NCBI GenBank assembly: GCA_900095095.1
Contig: FMBT01000374.1
Span: 124,001-188,000, forward strand
Direction: 5' to 3'
DNA length: 64,000 nucleotides
Origin: Fragilariopsis cylindrus CCMP1102
Taxonomy: Eukaryota > Bacillariophyta > Bacillariophyceae > Bacillariales > Bacillariaceae
Shown: one piece after another, positions 10,934 to 23,600 of the stretch
Numbering within the stretch: position 1 is the stretch's first letter
Layout: each line of letters starts with the position of its first letter
Notes under the pieces: model-generated
What the model was told of the DNA's origin: nothing
Seen by the model: the letters and a program-made list of their open reading frames with translations, nothing else
Databases searched by the model: none
Position numbers and translations under genes: made by a program

Positions 10934-12734
10934 TAATTATTATTATCCGAAAGGAAAAGAAAATGGATTGAGAGCAGTTGTCGAGAGTATGAATCGAGAG
11001 AGTGTCGAGACGAGAGAGTAGAGAGAGAATCTTGTGTGTTCTTATGTCTGATTCGTCTATTAGTCTTTACTTTACTTCACTTTGGTTTTGTTAGGGAACG
11101 TACTGTGTATGCGTTACAGTTCACTGTTGCAAATCGAAAAGTGTGTTTCGAGAGAGTGTGTCGAAAAGATTTTTGTTTGTTTGTCTGTTTCGTCTAGTAG
11201 TAGTAGTAGTGTGCATTTAGTCTTTGCTTTTGTTTCTTACTTTTGTTTGGGAACGTACGCGTTATAGTTTTTCAACTATTGTAAATGGTATTAGTATTAG
11301 CAGTATTATGAATGAATCTCTGCATACATATTACAAAACACTCACTTTTAAAGACATAAATGAGAAGAAATTTGTAGGATGCTCATACAGAATTCATGGA
11401 GAGGGTTAGATTGATAAAATAAAAAACTGGATTATTAAGTATTAATTTGTAATTTTCTTTTTTAGAACATGTTAATCTTGATACAATTCTTCAACGCTTT
11501 TAATGTTACACTTTCTTCTCTTTGTTGAAGAAACATACGTACAAGGTATCGCGCGACGATCAACAATTCCTTTGTTTTCTTTCTTTCTCCCACTTAACGC
11601 AGTCTCTATATATATATAATTTCACCGTGGTTACAGTTCGAAATGACCTTACAGCGCGTTTAATGTGATGAATTCTTGTATTGAACATTTATATAAGCCT
11701 CATAAATATTGAGTTATGATATTATGGAACACCCAAGAACATAAATGTGTTCAATACATATGTGTTATAATAATTGTGAAGAAAATTTAGAAAACTATCA
11801 TGTGTTGAAAACGACTCGAGCAGTATTTTTTGCCTTACCAATCTATATACTTCAACAACTTCGTAACTCTCTTTATATATAATTTCACCGTTATAAAGGG
11901 CAGGGCGGCCATAACACTGAGTACTATTCTAACCTTTGGGTCTTGCTTATATATATATAATATGGTACTAATTATGGTTGAAAAACCAAGGAAAATATTT
12001 GTTTCAATATTATAAAGGCATTGAAAAAAAGGCGAACATTATCATCTATAATAGCCTATTCAATTATGTATATAAGCAAATATTCATATGGATGTTAACA
12101 TATATAATATACAGTATACATTATTTTAATGACGTGTATGTAATATATATTACTATCATAATATATATCTTAATGACGTGTATGTAATATCGGTAGTGAA
12201 GAATGAATCAATCAATCTACAGTTCAATTGTATAATGATAATAAAAATATTATTATGGGCTCTTGTGAATCTAGAATCGAATCGAAACGTATGAATGAAT
12301 CGAAACTGCGTACAACATCATCGATACAAATTAAAGTTCCTTTAGGTAATTTCCCATAAAAACAAAGAATTGTATTTAAGGTCGTATATTAAAATATTAT
12401 ATAGGGTATTATTTCATTCCCATTCGGTTCACATTTTCATTCTTCTTCTTTCTTTCTTTTCTTTTTCTCACCGTCGTAGTAAGTTAGGCTGAGTGAAACC
12501 TTGTGTGTATAAAGGCAGGCAGTGCCGCGTAGCAAAAAATATCGGATTCAACAAATTTTACGATACTATCCCGGTATATAAAAGAAAGAAACAAGGTCAA
12601 AAAAAATATCTGGGATTGGTTATGTTGCGTTACTGTATACATATATCGACTCACTCTCCTTGTTGTTGTTATTTTTTTCACTAAGTGTGTACAACCTCCC
12701 CCTTCCCCCCTCAAAGTTAAGATTGAAAGATAAG
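10934..12734. other. AT-rich intergenic region
   Basis: This 1.8 kb between divergently transcribed genes shows no supported coding frame. It holds GAGAGT-rich sequence near 10970-11030, short TA runs (11609-11619, 11950-11961) and very AT-rich DNA at 12000-12260. Promoters of both flanking genes should lie here, but no clear box can be named. Confidence 0.5.
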
Positions 12735-13364
12735 ATGTCGTCGAGAGGTCGCAACAGATACTACAACAACAACCAGCAGCATTATCAGCGATCAGATATA
12801 TGGCAGCGGCGGCGGCTGCGGCAGCAGCAAGCGTGCATCAACAGCAACTGCCAACCTGCTTTTTACCTTCACTACTGCCAACCTGCTACCTATAATAATA
12901 ACAATATCCCATCATTATCACCATCGCCATCATATTTCAATAACAATCAGCAACAATCACCATCGCCATCATATTTCAATAACAATCAGCAACAGTACTT
13001 TTCGACGAGCTACGGTGATAATAATGATAGCAATTCGGGTTGGGAAGACGATGACCATAATCAAGAGTATGACAATAACACTCCTCATCTACAACATCAA
13101 CAAGTACAGCAGCAACCACAAGGACAATCACAACCATCGCAACAAGACATCTATTACCAACAGCAACCGTCATCATCATCACCGTACGGAGTCATTAACA
13201 ATCTACAACAGCAACAAGTACAGCAGCAACCACAAGGACAATCGCAACCATCGCAACAAGGCATCTATTACCAACAGCAACCATCATCATCATCACCGTA
13301 CGGAGTCATTAATAACAATATTAATAGTGGCCAAGACGACAATGATGGAGGTTGGGAAGACTAA
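12735..13364 (+). CDS. Gln/Asn/Pro-rich repeat protein, 209 aa
   Basis: The likely start is the ATG at 12735 (MSSRGRNRYYNNNQ); an in-frame ATG at 12660 would add 25 residues with a hydrophobic head but sits in pyrimidine-rich upstream sequence. The protein is almost wholly Gln, Asn, Ser, Pro and Tyr: prion-like or condensate-forming in composition. Two tandem blocks are visible: a short SPSPSYFNNNQQQ pair and a 38-residue pair (114-bp DNA period) beginning VQQQPQGQSQPSQQ and ending SSSSPYGVINN. Acidic-aromatic SGWEDDD and GGWED motifs occur before the second block and at the very C-terminus. No catalytic domain is seen, and the function is not recognised. Confidence 0.6.
   Translation: MSSRGRNRYYNNNQQHYQRSDIWQRRRLRQQQACINSNCQPAFYLHYCQPATYNNNNIPSLSPSPSYFNNNQQQSPSPSYFNNNQQQYFSTSYGDNNDSNSGWEDDDHNQEYDNNTPHLQHQQVQQQPQGQSQPSQQDIYYQQQPSSSSPYGVINNLQQQQVQQQPQGQSQPSQQGIYYQQQPSSSSPYGVINNNINSGQDDNDGGWED
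13098..13320 (+). repeat. 114-bp tandem duplication inside CDS
   Basis: Two nearly identical in-frame units start at about 13098 and 13212 and encode the 38-residue repeat of the Gln-rich protein. They differ at only a few bases (for example Asp/Gly after PSQQ), so the duplication looks recent. Confidence 0.85.
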
Positions 13365-13499
13365 AAGGTAAATTAGATATTCAGTATTAAAGGAAGAAAA
13401 AGAGAAAGTAATACATAATCTATAGTAGCTAGACTACTGTACAGTAAGCTACGATGTAGTACAGTAGACGGTTATTCATTTCGTTATTCTTCTTCTACT

Positions 13500-14282
13500 T
13501 TATAGTTTTGATCTTCTTAGTTGATGTTGTTGTTGCTGTTGTAGTAATGGTGTATTACCACTGCCGTCGCCGTCGCTGCCACTTCCACTTCCACTTCCAC
13601 TTCCGTTAAATCCTTTCTTTCTTTGTTTATTATGTTTTAATACATATTTTGTATGTAATCCTTTCGTTACTAAAATTCTTCGTATTCTTCTATCGTTCGT
13701 ACTATTATTATTCTTTCTTTGTTGTGTCATTATTGTGCGTTCTTCTATAGCTTCTTCAACTTGAACTTCTTCTTCTTCTTTATAAATATCACAGGATGCA
13801 AATTGTAGTCCTCTACCAGCTTTATTTGTTTGACATACACATATTACTGTGGAACCAAGTGGTGCCGGTGATATACATGAGACATGTAAATCAGATGTGA
13901 CACTTGGTTCATTTGATTCTAAATGTAATAATACTGAAGTAAAGACATCCACAGCTGTTGCGGATGCACCACCATGTAATGTATCAAATCCATTACATAA
14001 CTCTGGTGTTACTATAAATGATAATACTAATTGATTATTAGGATTACTATCACCGACGTCGTCGTCGTCTTGTTGTTGTTGGGGTCTATTATTATAACTT
14101 CGAACAACAACATTCCGCAATATACTATTAGCAAAATCACCCATTGTATGGTCTGAACGAAGTTTTTTCTGTAATTCTGCTAATAATACAGCATTATTGT
14201 TACTATTATTATAACCGGATTCATCATCACCCCTATTGCGTGGCAACGATGACGATGACGATGACGATGACGATCGATTCAT
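13500..14282 (-). CDS. Hotdog-fold acyl-CoA thioesterase (ACOT13/PaaI-like)
   Basis: Intronless 260-residue frame. The core (about 85-225) matches the 4HBT hotdog family: CNGFDTLHGGASATAVD holds the conserved HGG (103-105) and the Asp at 112, equivalent to the catalytic Asp of ACOT13, with Asn97 just before. It continues with the strand SVTSDLHVSCISPAPLG, then KAGRGLQFASCDIY, and near the end VTKGLHTKYV. Expected reaction: hydrolysis of fatty acyl-CoA to free acid and CoA. Insertions rich in Glu and Asn split the last strands. The N-terminus is a Ser run and the C-terminus a Gly-Ser repeat with a Gln run, both disordered. No targeting peptide is clear. Family assignment is secure; substrate is unknown. 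Confidence 0.88.
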   Translation of the reverse strand: MNRSSSSSSSSSLPRNRGDDESGYNNSNNNAVLLAELQKKLRSDHTMGDFANSILRNVVVRSYNNRPQQQQDDDDVGDSNPNNQLVLSFIVTPELCNGFDTLHGGASATAVDVFTSVLLHLESNEPSVTSDLHVSCISPAPLGSTVICVCQTNKAGRGLQFASCDIYKEEEEVQVEEAIEERTIMTQQRKNNNSTNDRRIRRILVTKGLHTKYVLKHNKQRKKGFNGSGSGSGSGSDGDGSGNTPLLQQQQQHQLRRSKL

Positions 14283-15122
14283 TATAATATATATATCGTT
14301 GTTGTTATACCTGTTACGGTAATTATAAGCTCCTATAATATTACAGTAGCTCGATAATAGCTAGTACCCTAACTGTGGTGCAATTTTGTGGATGATTTTT
14401 ACCACCCTTTTCCTCTGCTGCGCTTACTTCAGATCGATTGATAGCCTTGCTTCCTTCCTGTACAATACTATTGCTTGCTGCAGATAGAGATGATGATGCC
14501 GCCACTGCCACTACTGGATGATGATGTACACGGTATGTACGGTATGATGGGCAGCTAACTTACTGTATGATGGTTCTTTATTTTAATTTTATATTTAGAG
14601 GACGCTCACGGAAAGTCTAGCTACGCTATCACGTTCATCAATCATCAATCAACGACGATGACGCGTGGTTCTTTGAGTTGAGTTGTGATTTCAGTCGTAA
14701 ATGAAGTCGTAGCGCCACACACACTTCAAGTTGAAACTTGCTTAAAAGGGGGAGGGGTGACTAACGATACTAACGCGAGTACTTGTCTACCATTACTTCA
14801 TTTACAGTAGACGAAAAGACAGCAGCGAGAGACGAAAGCGTGATCCATACAATGAGTCGAATGAGTCGAATAAACAATAAATTCCATTGACTTCGAGATC
14901 CTTCTTTAAAAAAATTCCCATTGCCGCCGTTGCTACACTGTCTTTAATTACTTAATATACACTTGGCTGTTTGAAAGTACACATAAATAATAGCCGAAGT
15001 AAGTATAACAAGCACCAAGCACAAATATATATTATATCAACCAGACGACATCGACGACATCGACTACATATTGATAGCAACAAACACGAAGCAAACTCAC
15101 GACGCACGAAGATATAGGAGCT
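14283..15122. other. Bidirectional promoter region
   Basis: 840 bp separate the divergent thioesterase and ankyrin-like genes. No coding frame is seen. ATG-rich low-complexity sequence (14485-14530) and several TACAGTA/TACTGTA heptamers are present; both promoters should lie here. Confidence 0.5.
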
Positions 15123-16396
15123 ATGGACGATCCCAATGTTGAGAACGAAGACGATGGTGAGCAGCAAGAAGCGCAAGCTGAGGAACAGGAACAACTCGAT
15201 GCTGCTGCTGCTGTTGCTGCCGAAACTAAGCAAAGACATCTGAAAATAAGTTCAATCCTTGAAAGAAAAGAAAAATTTACTTACCGTAACAGAAATAAAA
15301 TTAATGTATTGATTAAGGAATTCCTTGAAAAACTAGGTGATGATATCCATGATATGTTTTTTGATACAACTTATGATGCTGATACTGATACTTATCATGG
15401 TTTAGAAAGTGATTGTGATACAGAAGAGGAAGTAGAGACTGCTATACGGTTCTTCCCTGAAGTATTATCAAGAAGAAAAGCTGTATACGAAGGTCATCTT
15501 CACTATCCAATTCAAGCACTCGCACTAGCACACGATGTACACAACCAAGATTTTTGCATATCGTTCATCCCTATCGTAGCTAGACTAGCAATTGAGTTCG
15601 ACTTATTTGAGGAAGACGAGAGGGGAGGATTATTATGTCTAGATAGTGATGGCGATAATGTTTTACATCTCCTCATGGATACTGACGATCATCAGGAACA
15701 GCATGAAGCCGTGGATGATAAATACTTACAAGCTTTGATAAAATTGAGACAATTGGATCTTCTAAAAAAGAAGACATTCAGAGTTATGACCTATTGCACT
15801 GCTTGTGTATTGGTGGAACTTTTCCAGAAAATCGATATAAAATGTTGGTCGAATGGGATCCAAATGCATTAACACAAACTGATAGATTCGGACGAGTACC
15901 ACTCAACTGTAGTATGGTTGGTGGTTTCAATGCACCTACCATCCAAGGATTCCAATCCGTATTCGAATATGGAATTCGTTATTTTCCCAAGAAGAAAGGA
16001 ATTAGTCTCCTGTTCCACAAACCGAACTCTTTGCTGACACCATTCCAATATGCTTGTAAAAAATATGGTGGCGAAAAAGTGAAGAAGATTATAAAGGATA
16101 CTCTTGCACGATATTCAAGAAGCACACCAATTAATAGTGCGGATGCAGTATTATCTGCAGCTATTGATGAGTCTGTTCATTTAGACGGTGTGTATTTTCT
16201 ATTACGGAGAGAACCTGATATGTTACAGAAACTGTTATCGTCCTCGCCATCATCATCATCAACGTCATCATCATCAACGGCAGTAGCAGATTGCGATATC
16301 AATAGCAATTGCAATATCAATTGCATTAATGATACAAACGAGGAGGTGAATTCGCGAAAAGAAAAAGATCGTAAACGTAAGAGATATAGTGATTAG
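15123..16396 (+). CDS. Ankyrin-repeat-like diatom family protein, frame-broken
   Basis: The frame from the ATG at 15123 reads well to about 15770, then drifts into unlike sequence and stops at 15872. The continuing protein is in the next frame (KKEDIQSYDLLHCLC to the stop at 16396). The break is at the A6 run 15764-15769; one more A would join both halves into about 424 residues. The pattern (LHCLCIGGTFPENR, a WDPNAL..TDRFGRVPLN repeat, IRYFPKKKGISLLF, TPFQYACKKYG, AAIDESVHLDGVYFLLRREPDML) is a large ankyrin-like family I know from pennate diatoms. It is not a known enzyme and probably mediates protein contacts. Starts acidic; ends Ser-rich then Lys/Arg. Either a sequencing deletion, a pseudogene or a slippage site; the local heptamer is A AAA AAG. 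Confidence 0.75.
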
Positions 16397-16928
16397 ACGT
16401 AATCGGTTCGAAACTTCTGATGCGTGTGTATGGCAGTTGTTTGTTGTAGTTATAAGAGTAAGAGTAGAATCAGACAGTAATACTGCTCCTACTACTACTA
16501 CTACCAGTAGTAAGCGGCGTGATGAAACTTTTTTAGACATTTATTCATTCAGGGTGGGTTCGACTATCTACAGTCCTGCTCTACAAATTCATCCAGCTAT
16601 TGCTTCTAATAACCCATCTTCTATGGTGGAAATATAGTACGACGATATACTGGATTAGATTGTCTTACTAATAGTATACTTCCCACCCGCCACCCTTTCA
16701 ACATTCTGTCTCGTTTGTGAAGAATAGAATCGAATAGAATGCAATCGAATAGAATGCACTATAGTGTACTATATAATAATGTAAACGACAATCAATAGGA
16801 TAAAAAATAAATACTACAAATAGTTTTTTCATGTTATTGTCATTACTACAACTACGACTACATTATGGCCTCCATTTATTATTGGTCGCATTCTAGACAA
16901 GTAGATAATTTTATTCTCTCTTCCTATA
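16397..16928. other. Intergenic, between convergent genes
   Basis: 530 bp between the 3' ends of two convergent genes. Short GAATAGAAT-type repeats occur at 16724-16760. No gene or clear RNA is seen. Confidence 0.5.
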
Positions 16929-18013
16929 TTATTCTCTCCATTCGATGGACATTAAAGAATTAGTACTGTTATCACGTTTGCGTCGATCTTTATTAGAGCA
17001 TCGAGTGGGATCCTTTTGTGCAATTATAAAAAATCCCATACATTTATCTTCATTGATGTTCTTTAACTTCAAAAAGTGTTTCATTTCAATAGAATCACGT
17101 GCCGCAGAATGCCATGAACTCCAATAACAGGCCAGTTGAGGAAATCTAGTACAGGCCTGGATATGTATATTCTGTACCGATGTTGCAACAGCTGCATGCG
17201 ACGACGCAAAAATTGGGTAAAAGTAAAGATAAATATACAAAGAGTGAGCGGGAAATAAATACAAACTTTGTTGGATATGTCTCATTGTTTGAAGGGAAAA
17301 ATGAATGAATGATCGAACGAACCAACCAACCAACTAGAATAGATGGTAATGATTCTAAAAAAAAGCTTACCTGCAAGTTCTTCCCATTCTGGAAATCGTT
17401 TTGTGGGTGTGGATTGTCGACGCATTATAATTGCAATCATATATTCCACTGGTTTCCATCGATTTGTTATTTCATCTTCCGTCATTGTTCTCCATTTCAT
17501 ATATGCTTCTTCCGTATTATCATCAGTATTACAAGATGATGATGATCCCGGCCAACCAACTTGTTTCCAATTTTTATCATAATAGTCTAATGTTAATTGT
17601 TGCATCTCATCCATTGATTCTTTACCAAGAATAACAAATTGTGCAGGATGGTGTGAATCTTTATAACAATTACCATGAAATGGACTCCATAATGCTGCAT
17701 CTAATAATGATTGGATAATTGATTTCTCAATTTTCTTAATTGGATTCTTCCTGTAACTATTAGGAAAAATAGAACGACGATGACGAATACAAGGTAATAC
17801 TGATAGATCAATCTCAATATCAATCTTCTCGTCGCTATCGTCGCTATTCTGTTCATCATTCTTACTATTACTCTCTTTTTTCGTATTGTTTATCTTCGTA
17901 CGACTGATATAAGACGGTAGACACCATCCACTTCTGCTCCCAATAAGCAAAGCAGCAATTGCTGCTGTCGTTGCCAACACTGATGGTCGAATATCTTGGG
18001 ATGAAATCATCAT
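16929..18013 (-). CDS. Nitroreductase family protein, two exons
   Basis: Exon 1 runs from an ATG pair at 18013-18008 (a longer start at 18130 is possible) to 17371; intron 17370-17192 (179 bp, GTAAGC...GCAG); exon 2 17191-16929. Splicing gives ELA/AVATSVQNIHIQA, which is typical nitroreductase continuity. Landmarks: a hydrophobic N-terminal segment (PSVLATTAAIAALLIG) suited to a signal anchor or organelle import, RHRRSIFPNSY (FMN-binding entry), LLDAALWSPFHGNC, HHPAQFVILG, and the C-terminal ACYWSSW..MKHFLKL. These enzymes are FMN-dependent NAD(P)H oxidoreductases acting on nitro compounds, quinones or flavins. The true substrate is unknown. The C-terminus is Lys/Arg-rich. Convergent with the ankyrin-like gene. 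Confidence 0.85.
17192..17370 (-). other. Intron of the nitroreductase gene
   Basis: GTAAGC donor at 17370 and GCAG acceptor at 17192, phase 1. Removing it restores the Ala-Val-Ala-Thr-Ser-Val-Gln-Asn helix expected of the family. Confidence 0.85.
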
Positions 18014-18130
18014 GTTGTTTGCTTGATACTGAATATAAAAATAGAATAATGAATTCGATAGTAATGAATCAATAGTGTAGCCGGTCGTTATTGTAATGAA
18101 CAATGTGTGAGAGAAAATTCTTGGTATCAA

Positions 18131-18837
18131 AAGTCTATTTAATACATCTACAGCCTTAATGGTTCAATTGCCGAACGAAACGAAAGAGCAGCATATGTTT
18201 GTCTAATAAAATGGCATTAAGGAGCGAAAGAGTACGGGAAAGCGCCTGTTTTAGACTCAATTCTTCAGCCATGTAGAAAATCTTCACGCGAAACATCTAA
18301 TTTTTTTTTTCTCACCCGTGAAAACTTTTAAAGCACGTGCTTCAAAGAGCCTTGTTTTGATGGCCTTAAAAGTCAACGTACAGTACTGTAGATATGCTCA
18401 TAGATTCCTACGGGGTTCTAGTACTGTAGGACACACTTTTTTCGACCAAATCATCTTTTTCGCGCACGCCAAATCCACTATTTTTGTTCCTCGAAAACAC
18501 GGCAATTAGTGCCAACAATAGTACTGTATGAGGTCTGTAGTTCGAGTTGGTTGCGCGGCAGCGATAGGCGCTGGTACAGGCATTAGTAGTACGAGGAGGG
18601 GGAAGGAGGAAAGGAGAAATTCCTTTTAAATTCTACTAGTGAAATTAGTGGATTTGGTATAATTTGACCCCCCCACCATTCCTACGATAGGTCCTACAGT
18701 ACATCCATAAATGCATTGCATTGCATGCATACATATAATAATTATTTATACAAACATACACAAAATCTGTCATATCATAATACCATGCACAATAAGATTT
18801 TGTCTGCTGTTGCTGTTGGCTGTTGTTGTTTTTAAAT
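18131..18837. other. Intergenic, no gene seen
   Basis: 700 bp containing at least four TACAGTA/TACTGTA heptamers (18379-18520, 18696) and a GC-richer patch at 18540-18620. No coding frame is convincing. Confidence 0.5.
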
Positions 18838-19869
18838 TTAATTTAATAATTCAATAAGGGGTCTTTCGTTTTGAAGCATATTGATATTTTTTTGAGTTAA
18901 ATTACTACGAAACCATTTCAACGTAGGAGTATTTCTTACAAACTTGATCAGAGCGCTCTGTGGAATAATAATACCACAGCCACGTGTATCGTAGCATGTG
19001 GCATTTTGAATTGAAACACGTTCCAAACCCTTACGACATCTGTGAAACAGGAAATATTTGGGTTTACTCGATATTTGATTGGTTGTTAAATCAGACATCC
19101 AATTTAGCATGCCGTAAGCACAATAAAAAGTACAATTGTCCATGATTATTTCATTTAAATTTTTCCATGGTCGCATGTCGATCCCATCCAGGTAGATTTC
19201 GGTCCATCTAGGGATGTTATTCCATATTATTTTTTCTAAATACGGCCAATTTGTTGAAAAGTCTTCTATAAATTTTCCACTATGATAACCTACAACCCAG
19301 TTGGAAAGATCTAAGACACGTATGTTTGGTAATATACGCGACAGAGCTCTTGGGAGTGTCATACTTATATTATTAGCACCCCTTGTTGTAAATTTTGTTG
19401 ATGGAGGCAAAGACATATTCAATGATCGAATTCCTTCCATTCGAAAATTGTATTCCTTCCATAATATTCCGGACTCAGGATATAAGAAGGAACAATCATT
19501 AAATTTGTTTACTTCGTTCACCTTAAAAATACGATAAGTTTGTAGCTTGTTGTATGTATCATTATCCTGTTGATATTGACTTAAATGTCGTAATAGATCA
19601 CTTGTTGAACCACCATCTTCAGGTAAATTACCTGCATGGTCGTATTTTGGACTAAGTACAAACTCAGGAATTAATTTCCATACGATGCCTGATCGTTTAC
19701 AATCTTCATTCATGCCTTTTGAAATTACTGTCAATGTTCGAAGTTCATCCTGTTTGTTTTCGTCAAAATAATTCAAGATATCGATACGAACTTTTATGGG
19801 TAAACCCATCAATGTCATAGCTGTTGTGGTTACAATTGATCCAGCAAGGATTGGTAGCGGCATACTCAT
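18838..19869 (-). CDS. F-box-like/LRR-type protein, 343 aa
   Basis: Intronless frame with ordered composition throughout, unlike its low-complexity neighbours. Residues about 20-70 (LPIKVRIDILNYF, then ELRTLTVISKGMNEDCKR, then WKLIP) have the helical hydrophobic pattern of an F-box. The rest resembles a diatom family with leucine-rich-like strands (LPNIRVLDLSNWVVG, WPYLEKIIWNN, LNEIIMDNCTFYC, LERVSIQNATCYD). If it is an F-box protein it would recruit substrates to an SCF ubiquitin ligase; this is inferred from family resemblance only. The first 18 residues could form a short hydrophobic helix. The end (NMLQNERPLIELLN) is a typical terminal helix. Confidence 0.7.
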   Translation of the reverse strand: MSMPLPILAGSIVTTTAMTLMGLPIKVRIDILNYFDENKQDELRTLTVISKGMNEDCKRSGIVWKLIPEFVLSPKYDHAGNLPEDGGSTSDLLRHLSQYQQDNDTYNKLQTYRIFKVNEVNKFNDCSFLYPESGILWKEYNFRMEGIRSLNMSLPPSTKFTTRGANNISMTLPRALSRILPNIRVLDLSNWVVGYHSGKFIEDFSTNWPYLEKIIWNNIPRWTEIYLDGIDMRPWKNLNEIIMDNCTFYCAYGMLNWMSDLTTNQISSKPKYFLFHRCRKGLERVSIQNATCYDTRGCGIIIPQSALIKFVRNTPTLKWFRSNLTQKNINMLQNERPLIELLN

Positions 19870-20635
19870 CCCTTTTTACTTTTTATTACTGCTGGAAGTA
19901 TGCTACAAAAGGACTACTGATAGTTGTGTATCAATCGAACAACGATGCAATGATATGCTGATAGTGCAGGCACAGGCAAATTCTGCTATTATTTCGACGA
20001 CGACGATTAGCCGTGTCAATTCCGTGTTGTGAACTCAATACAGCATACGACGATTCACGACTTAAAGTAAACTACAGTAAAGCAATGTTTATTTTCAAAG
20101 AACATCGAGCGTCGTGGCGAATGATACAGCGACAAAGCATTTTTGGAAATAATGTTTTTTGACGCGATGTGAACGCTATGCAATTTTGAGCAATGCAAGT
20201 GTCACCAATTAATAGAGGTCTAGGCTTCATAATCAGCCAAAGCAATGTTGATCGTTTTCTACTCTACTACGTACTTAGGACTTATGGTTAGACTACACGA
20301 AGTTGTTCTACTAAAATTACTACTTAAATGCAAGAATGTAATGAACGGAAATAATAGAAATAATAATATCAAAGAATTATTTAAATTAATTTTGGACTAC
20401 ACGTCCAATTGTAATTATTCATTATAATATATGCATACCATGTTGTGTGTGTGCGCGTCTGCGCGCTTATGTGAAATTTGCACTCAGTACAGTGGTACTA
20501 CCCAACCTGGTCTTTTTTTCTTTTTTTGAAACGAGATAATTATTATGTATGTGTTTGTATTTTAATATGTAGAAAGAAAAAGTCTTGCAGTCATTATATT
20601 TTTTAGTCGTCGCCACGTCCTCGCGTAATCTTCAA
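19870..20635. other. Intergenic, no gene seen
   Basis: 770 bp between two reverse-strand genes. It includes CGA-rich DNA at 19990-20060 and an AT-rich stretch at 20330-20430. It must hold the promoter of the F-box-like gene and the 3' end of the large acidic gene. Confidence 0.5.
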
Positions 20636-23600
20636 TTAGGTAGTGGTTCCTATAGCGGAATCTGCAGAGGATCCTCCAGAGGAACCTGAAATTGTGGGAA
20701 CAAAAGTCGGTTGTCTTGTTCGTCTTTGTGATGGTGCTGTAGTTGGAGCTCTCTGTGATGCTGCGGCGATCGGGCCTCCATTTAATGGTGCAGTCCTAGG
20801 ATCATTAACCGGACCTTCGTCGACTGATGTTCTGCCCGATATACCAGAAGAAGAACCGGACTTTGTTGGAATAGACGTTATAGTAGGTTCGAACGTAGTA
20901 GTAGGTTCGAACGTATTTGATGGTGTTGGACTAGACGTCTTAGTAGGTTCGAACGTAGTAGTAGGATCGAACGTATTTGATGGTGCGGTCGTTGGTTTTT
21001 TATTTGATGGTGCGGTTGTTGGACCTTTACTTGATGGAGCGGTCGTTGGATCTTGATTTGATGGAGCGGTGGTCGGGCCTTTTCCTGATGGTGCAGTATT
21101 GTCTTCAACATCACTGCCAGGAGGATCAATTATATTGTCACCATCATCATTAGGACCATTAACTATATTATTAACATTATCAAAAGTAGATGGAGCAGTG
21201 GTCGGGCCTCTTCCTGATGGTGCAGTATTGTCTTCAACATCACTGCCAGGAAGATCAATTATATTCTCACCATCATCATTAGGACCATTAACTATATCAT
21301 TAACATTATCAACAGTACCCGTTATAAAACCACCAACCGAGTCACCAATTTGATCACCAAGTTCTTCATCTCCAGTTAGATCACCAATAAGATCACCTAG
21401 CCTGTCACCAAAATCATCATTATTATCATTATTGTTGTTGTTGTTGTCATTGCCATCCCCATCCATAAAGCCATCAAATATTGATCCGTCTTCGTCTTCA
21501 TCATTATCTTCTATGATGTCGTTGTTATCATCACATGACTGTCCTTCTTCTATGATACGAAATGATGCTGTTTGTGTAACGTATTCATACGGCCAATCTG
21601 ATTTTTTTACCATAAATAAACGATATTCACCAACATCCGTTATTGGTGGAGCAATCATTTGTTGTTTTATTCTAGGTTGATACGCATTAGATTCTTCACA
21701 TGGTTCTCCGTCACCGCATTCTAATACCTTACCTCGAATAAATTGTTTTACTAAACGATCTAAAAATAATGCTCGTGATGGAAATACTCCAATCCAATCT
21801 CCAATACTTGTTGGATTACAATACGTATATTGAAATTGAATCTTTTGTGTAGTTGTATAACACAACAGCGAAGATGACGATGACGCCAATGGGTTGTTGT
21901 CGTTGTTACCGTTGTTCATCTCAATCATACTATTACCATCTTCATCGATTAAAATAATTTCGTCAACACAATCATTGTTTGGTTCCTTCGGAGCAACAAT
22001 AACAGCAGTAGTAGTAGCAGTAGGTGCGACTGTTGGAGTTGGAGCAACTGATATTGTTGCTGGGGATGGAGCAGGTTCATCTACGCTATTACTCATATTA
22101 TTATCTTTTTCTCTACGATTTAGTTTTGCTAAATGTATAAGTGGAGTTAACATACCCAAAAAAATTAAGCATACAGCAAATACAAGACAATATATTCTCC
22201 AGTTATTCCACTTTCTTTCCCTTTCGTCTGATAGTACACCATCTCGATTTCGTTTGTTTCGTGAGGAAGTTAATCCATCCGTTTCATCGTTATCAAATCC
22301 ATTATCATTATTATTATTACTACTATCACGATCGTTATTATTACCATAATGAGTGTCAACTTCGTATGCCATGGGGAAGATATCATCATCAATATCGTTA
22401 TTGTTTCTGCCACTACGACCATCTTCTTCATCTAAGAATGAATCAACTTCACGATTATTAAATTCATCATCTTCTCTTGGTGTTGCAGCATTTGAATGCA
22501 ATGACGATTGACGAGTCGATCCTAACGTCGATAGTACACTATGTCCTAATGTTTGCCATCGACTTTGAGCTGCTGCTGCATTAGGATTACTACTAGTAGT
22601 ACCAGTACCAGTACCAGCAGATGATGTGGATGACATCCTAACATCTTCTGAGGCTGGTAATGAATTACCATTTTCTTGTAGTAGAATACGATCAGCATTA
22701 GTAAAAAAAGACGCACCACTACTACCACCCCTGAATAAACTTTCCGGTGGTGGTAATGAGCTACCATTTGCATCCGATTGAACTAAAATTGCAGTATCGG
22801 CAACGATAGAATCCATCATTGTAACTGTAGGAGTAGTAGTAGTAGACGTAGTTCCTTCAAAATCAATAGTAGCTTCATCATCATCATCATCATCATCATC
22901 AAATTGATCACCACTATAATCATCAGCAGACGACGACGAATTCATTGTGGATGATTTCTTTCTTGATAGGAAGGAGGCCGCAGGTGCTACCATACTCTTT
23001 TTTAGATTACTCCAGCGACGAGAAGTGGATAAGGATCTTTTATTATTCATTATAGTATCAGGATGCGGCAAAGAATTCCCATTCGCATCCATACGATCTT
23101 CAGTTCTTTGTGTATCACTGTTATCATCCTCATCCCCATTATCATCCTCATCATCGTTGTCGTCAGTTTCTTCTGTATCATCATCACTGTCATCTTCGTC
23201 GTCGTCGTTACTACTAAAACCGTTAGCAGTAGTAGTAGTAACAGCTGCCTCTAAATCAGCAAGTAGATTATCATTATTAATCATATCATTATCATTATCA
23301 ATAATTGCGGTATCTGAATAACAATCCACTTGAGAAGAGAATCCTTTTAATGTATCAGGATGGGGTAAGGAATGACCGTCATCATATAGTGATGATGAGG
23401 TAAGAGTAGCAGCAGCAGTACTACTACTACTACCAGCAGTAGTACCAACACGTTCGGATGGACCACGAATAAGACTCAGATTCAGTAGTAGATTCGAACT
23501 GATTCGTTTCTTCTTCTTGCCTTCATCATCATCATCATCATCGTCGTCGTCGTCGTCGTCGTCGTCGTTGTGTTCATCATCAAAACCATCAACATTATCA

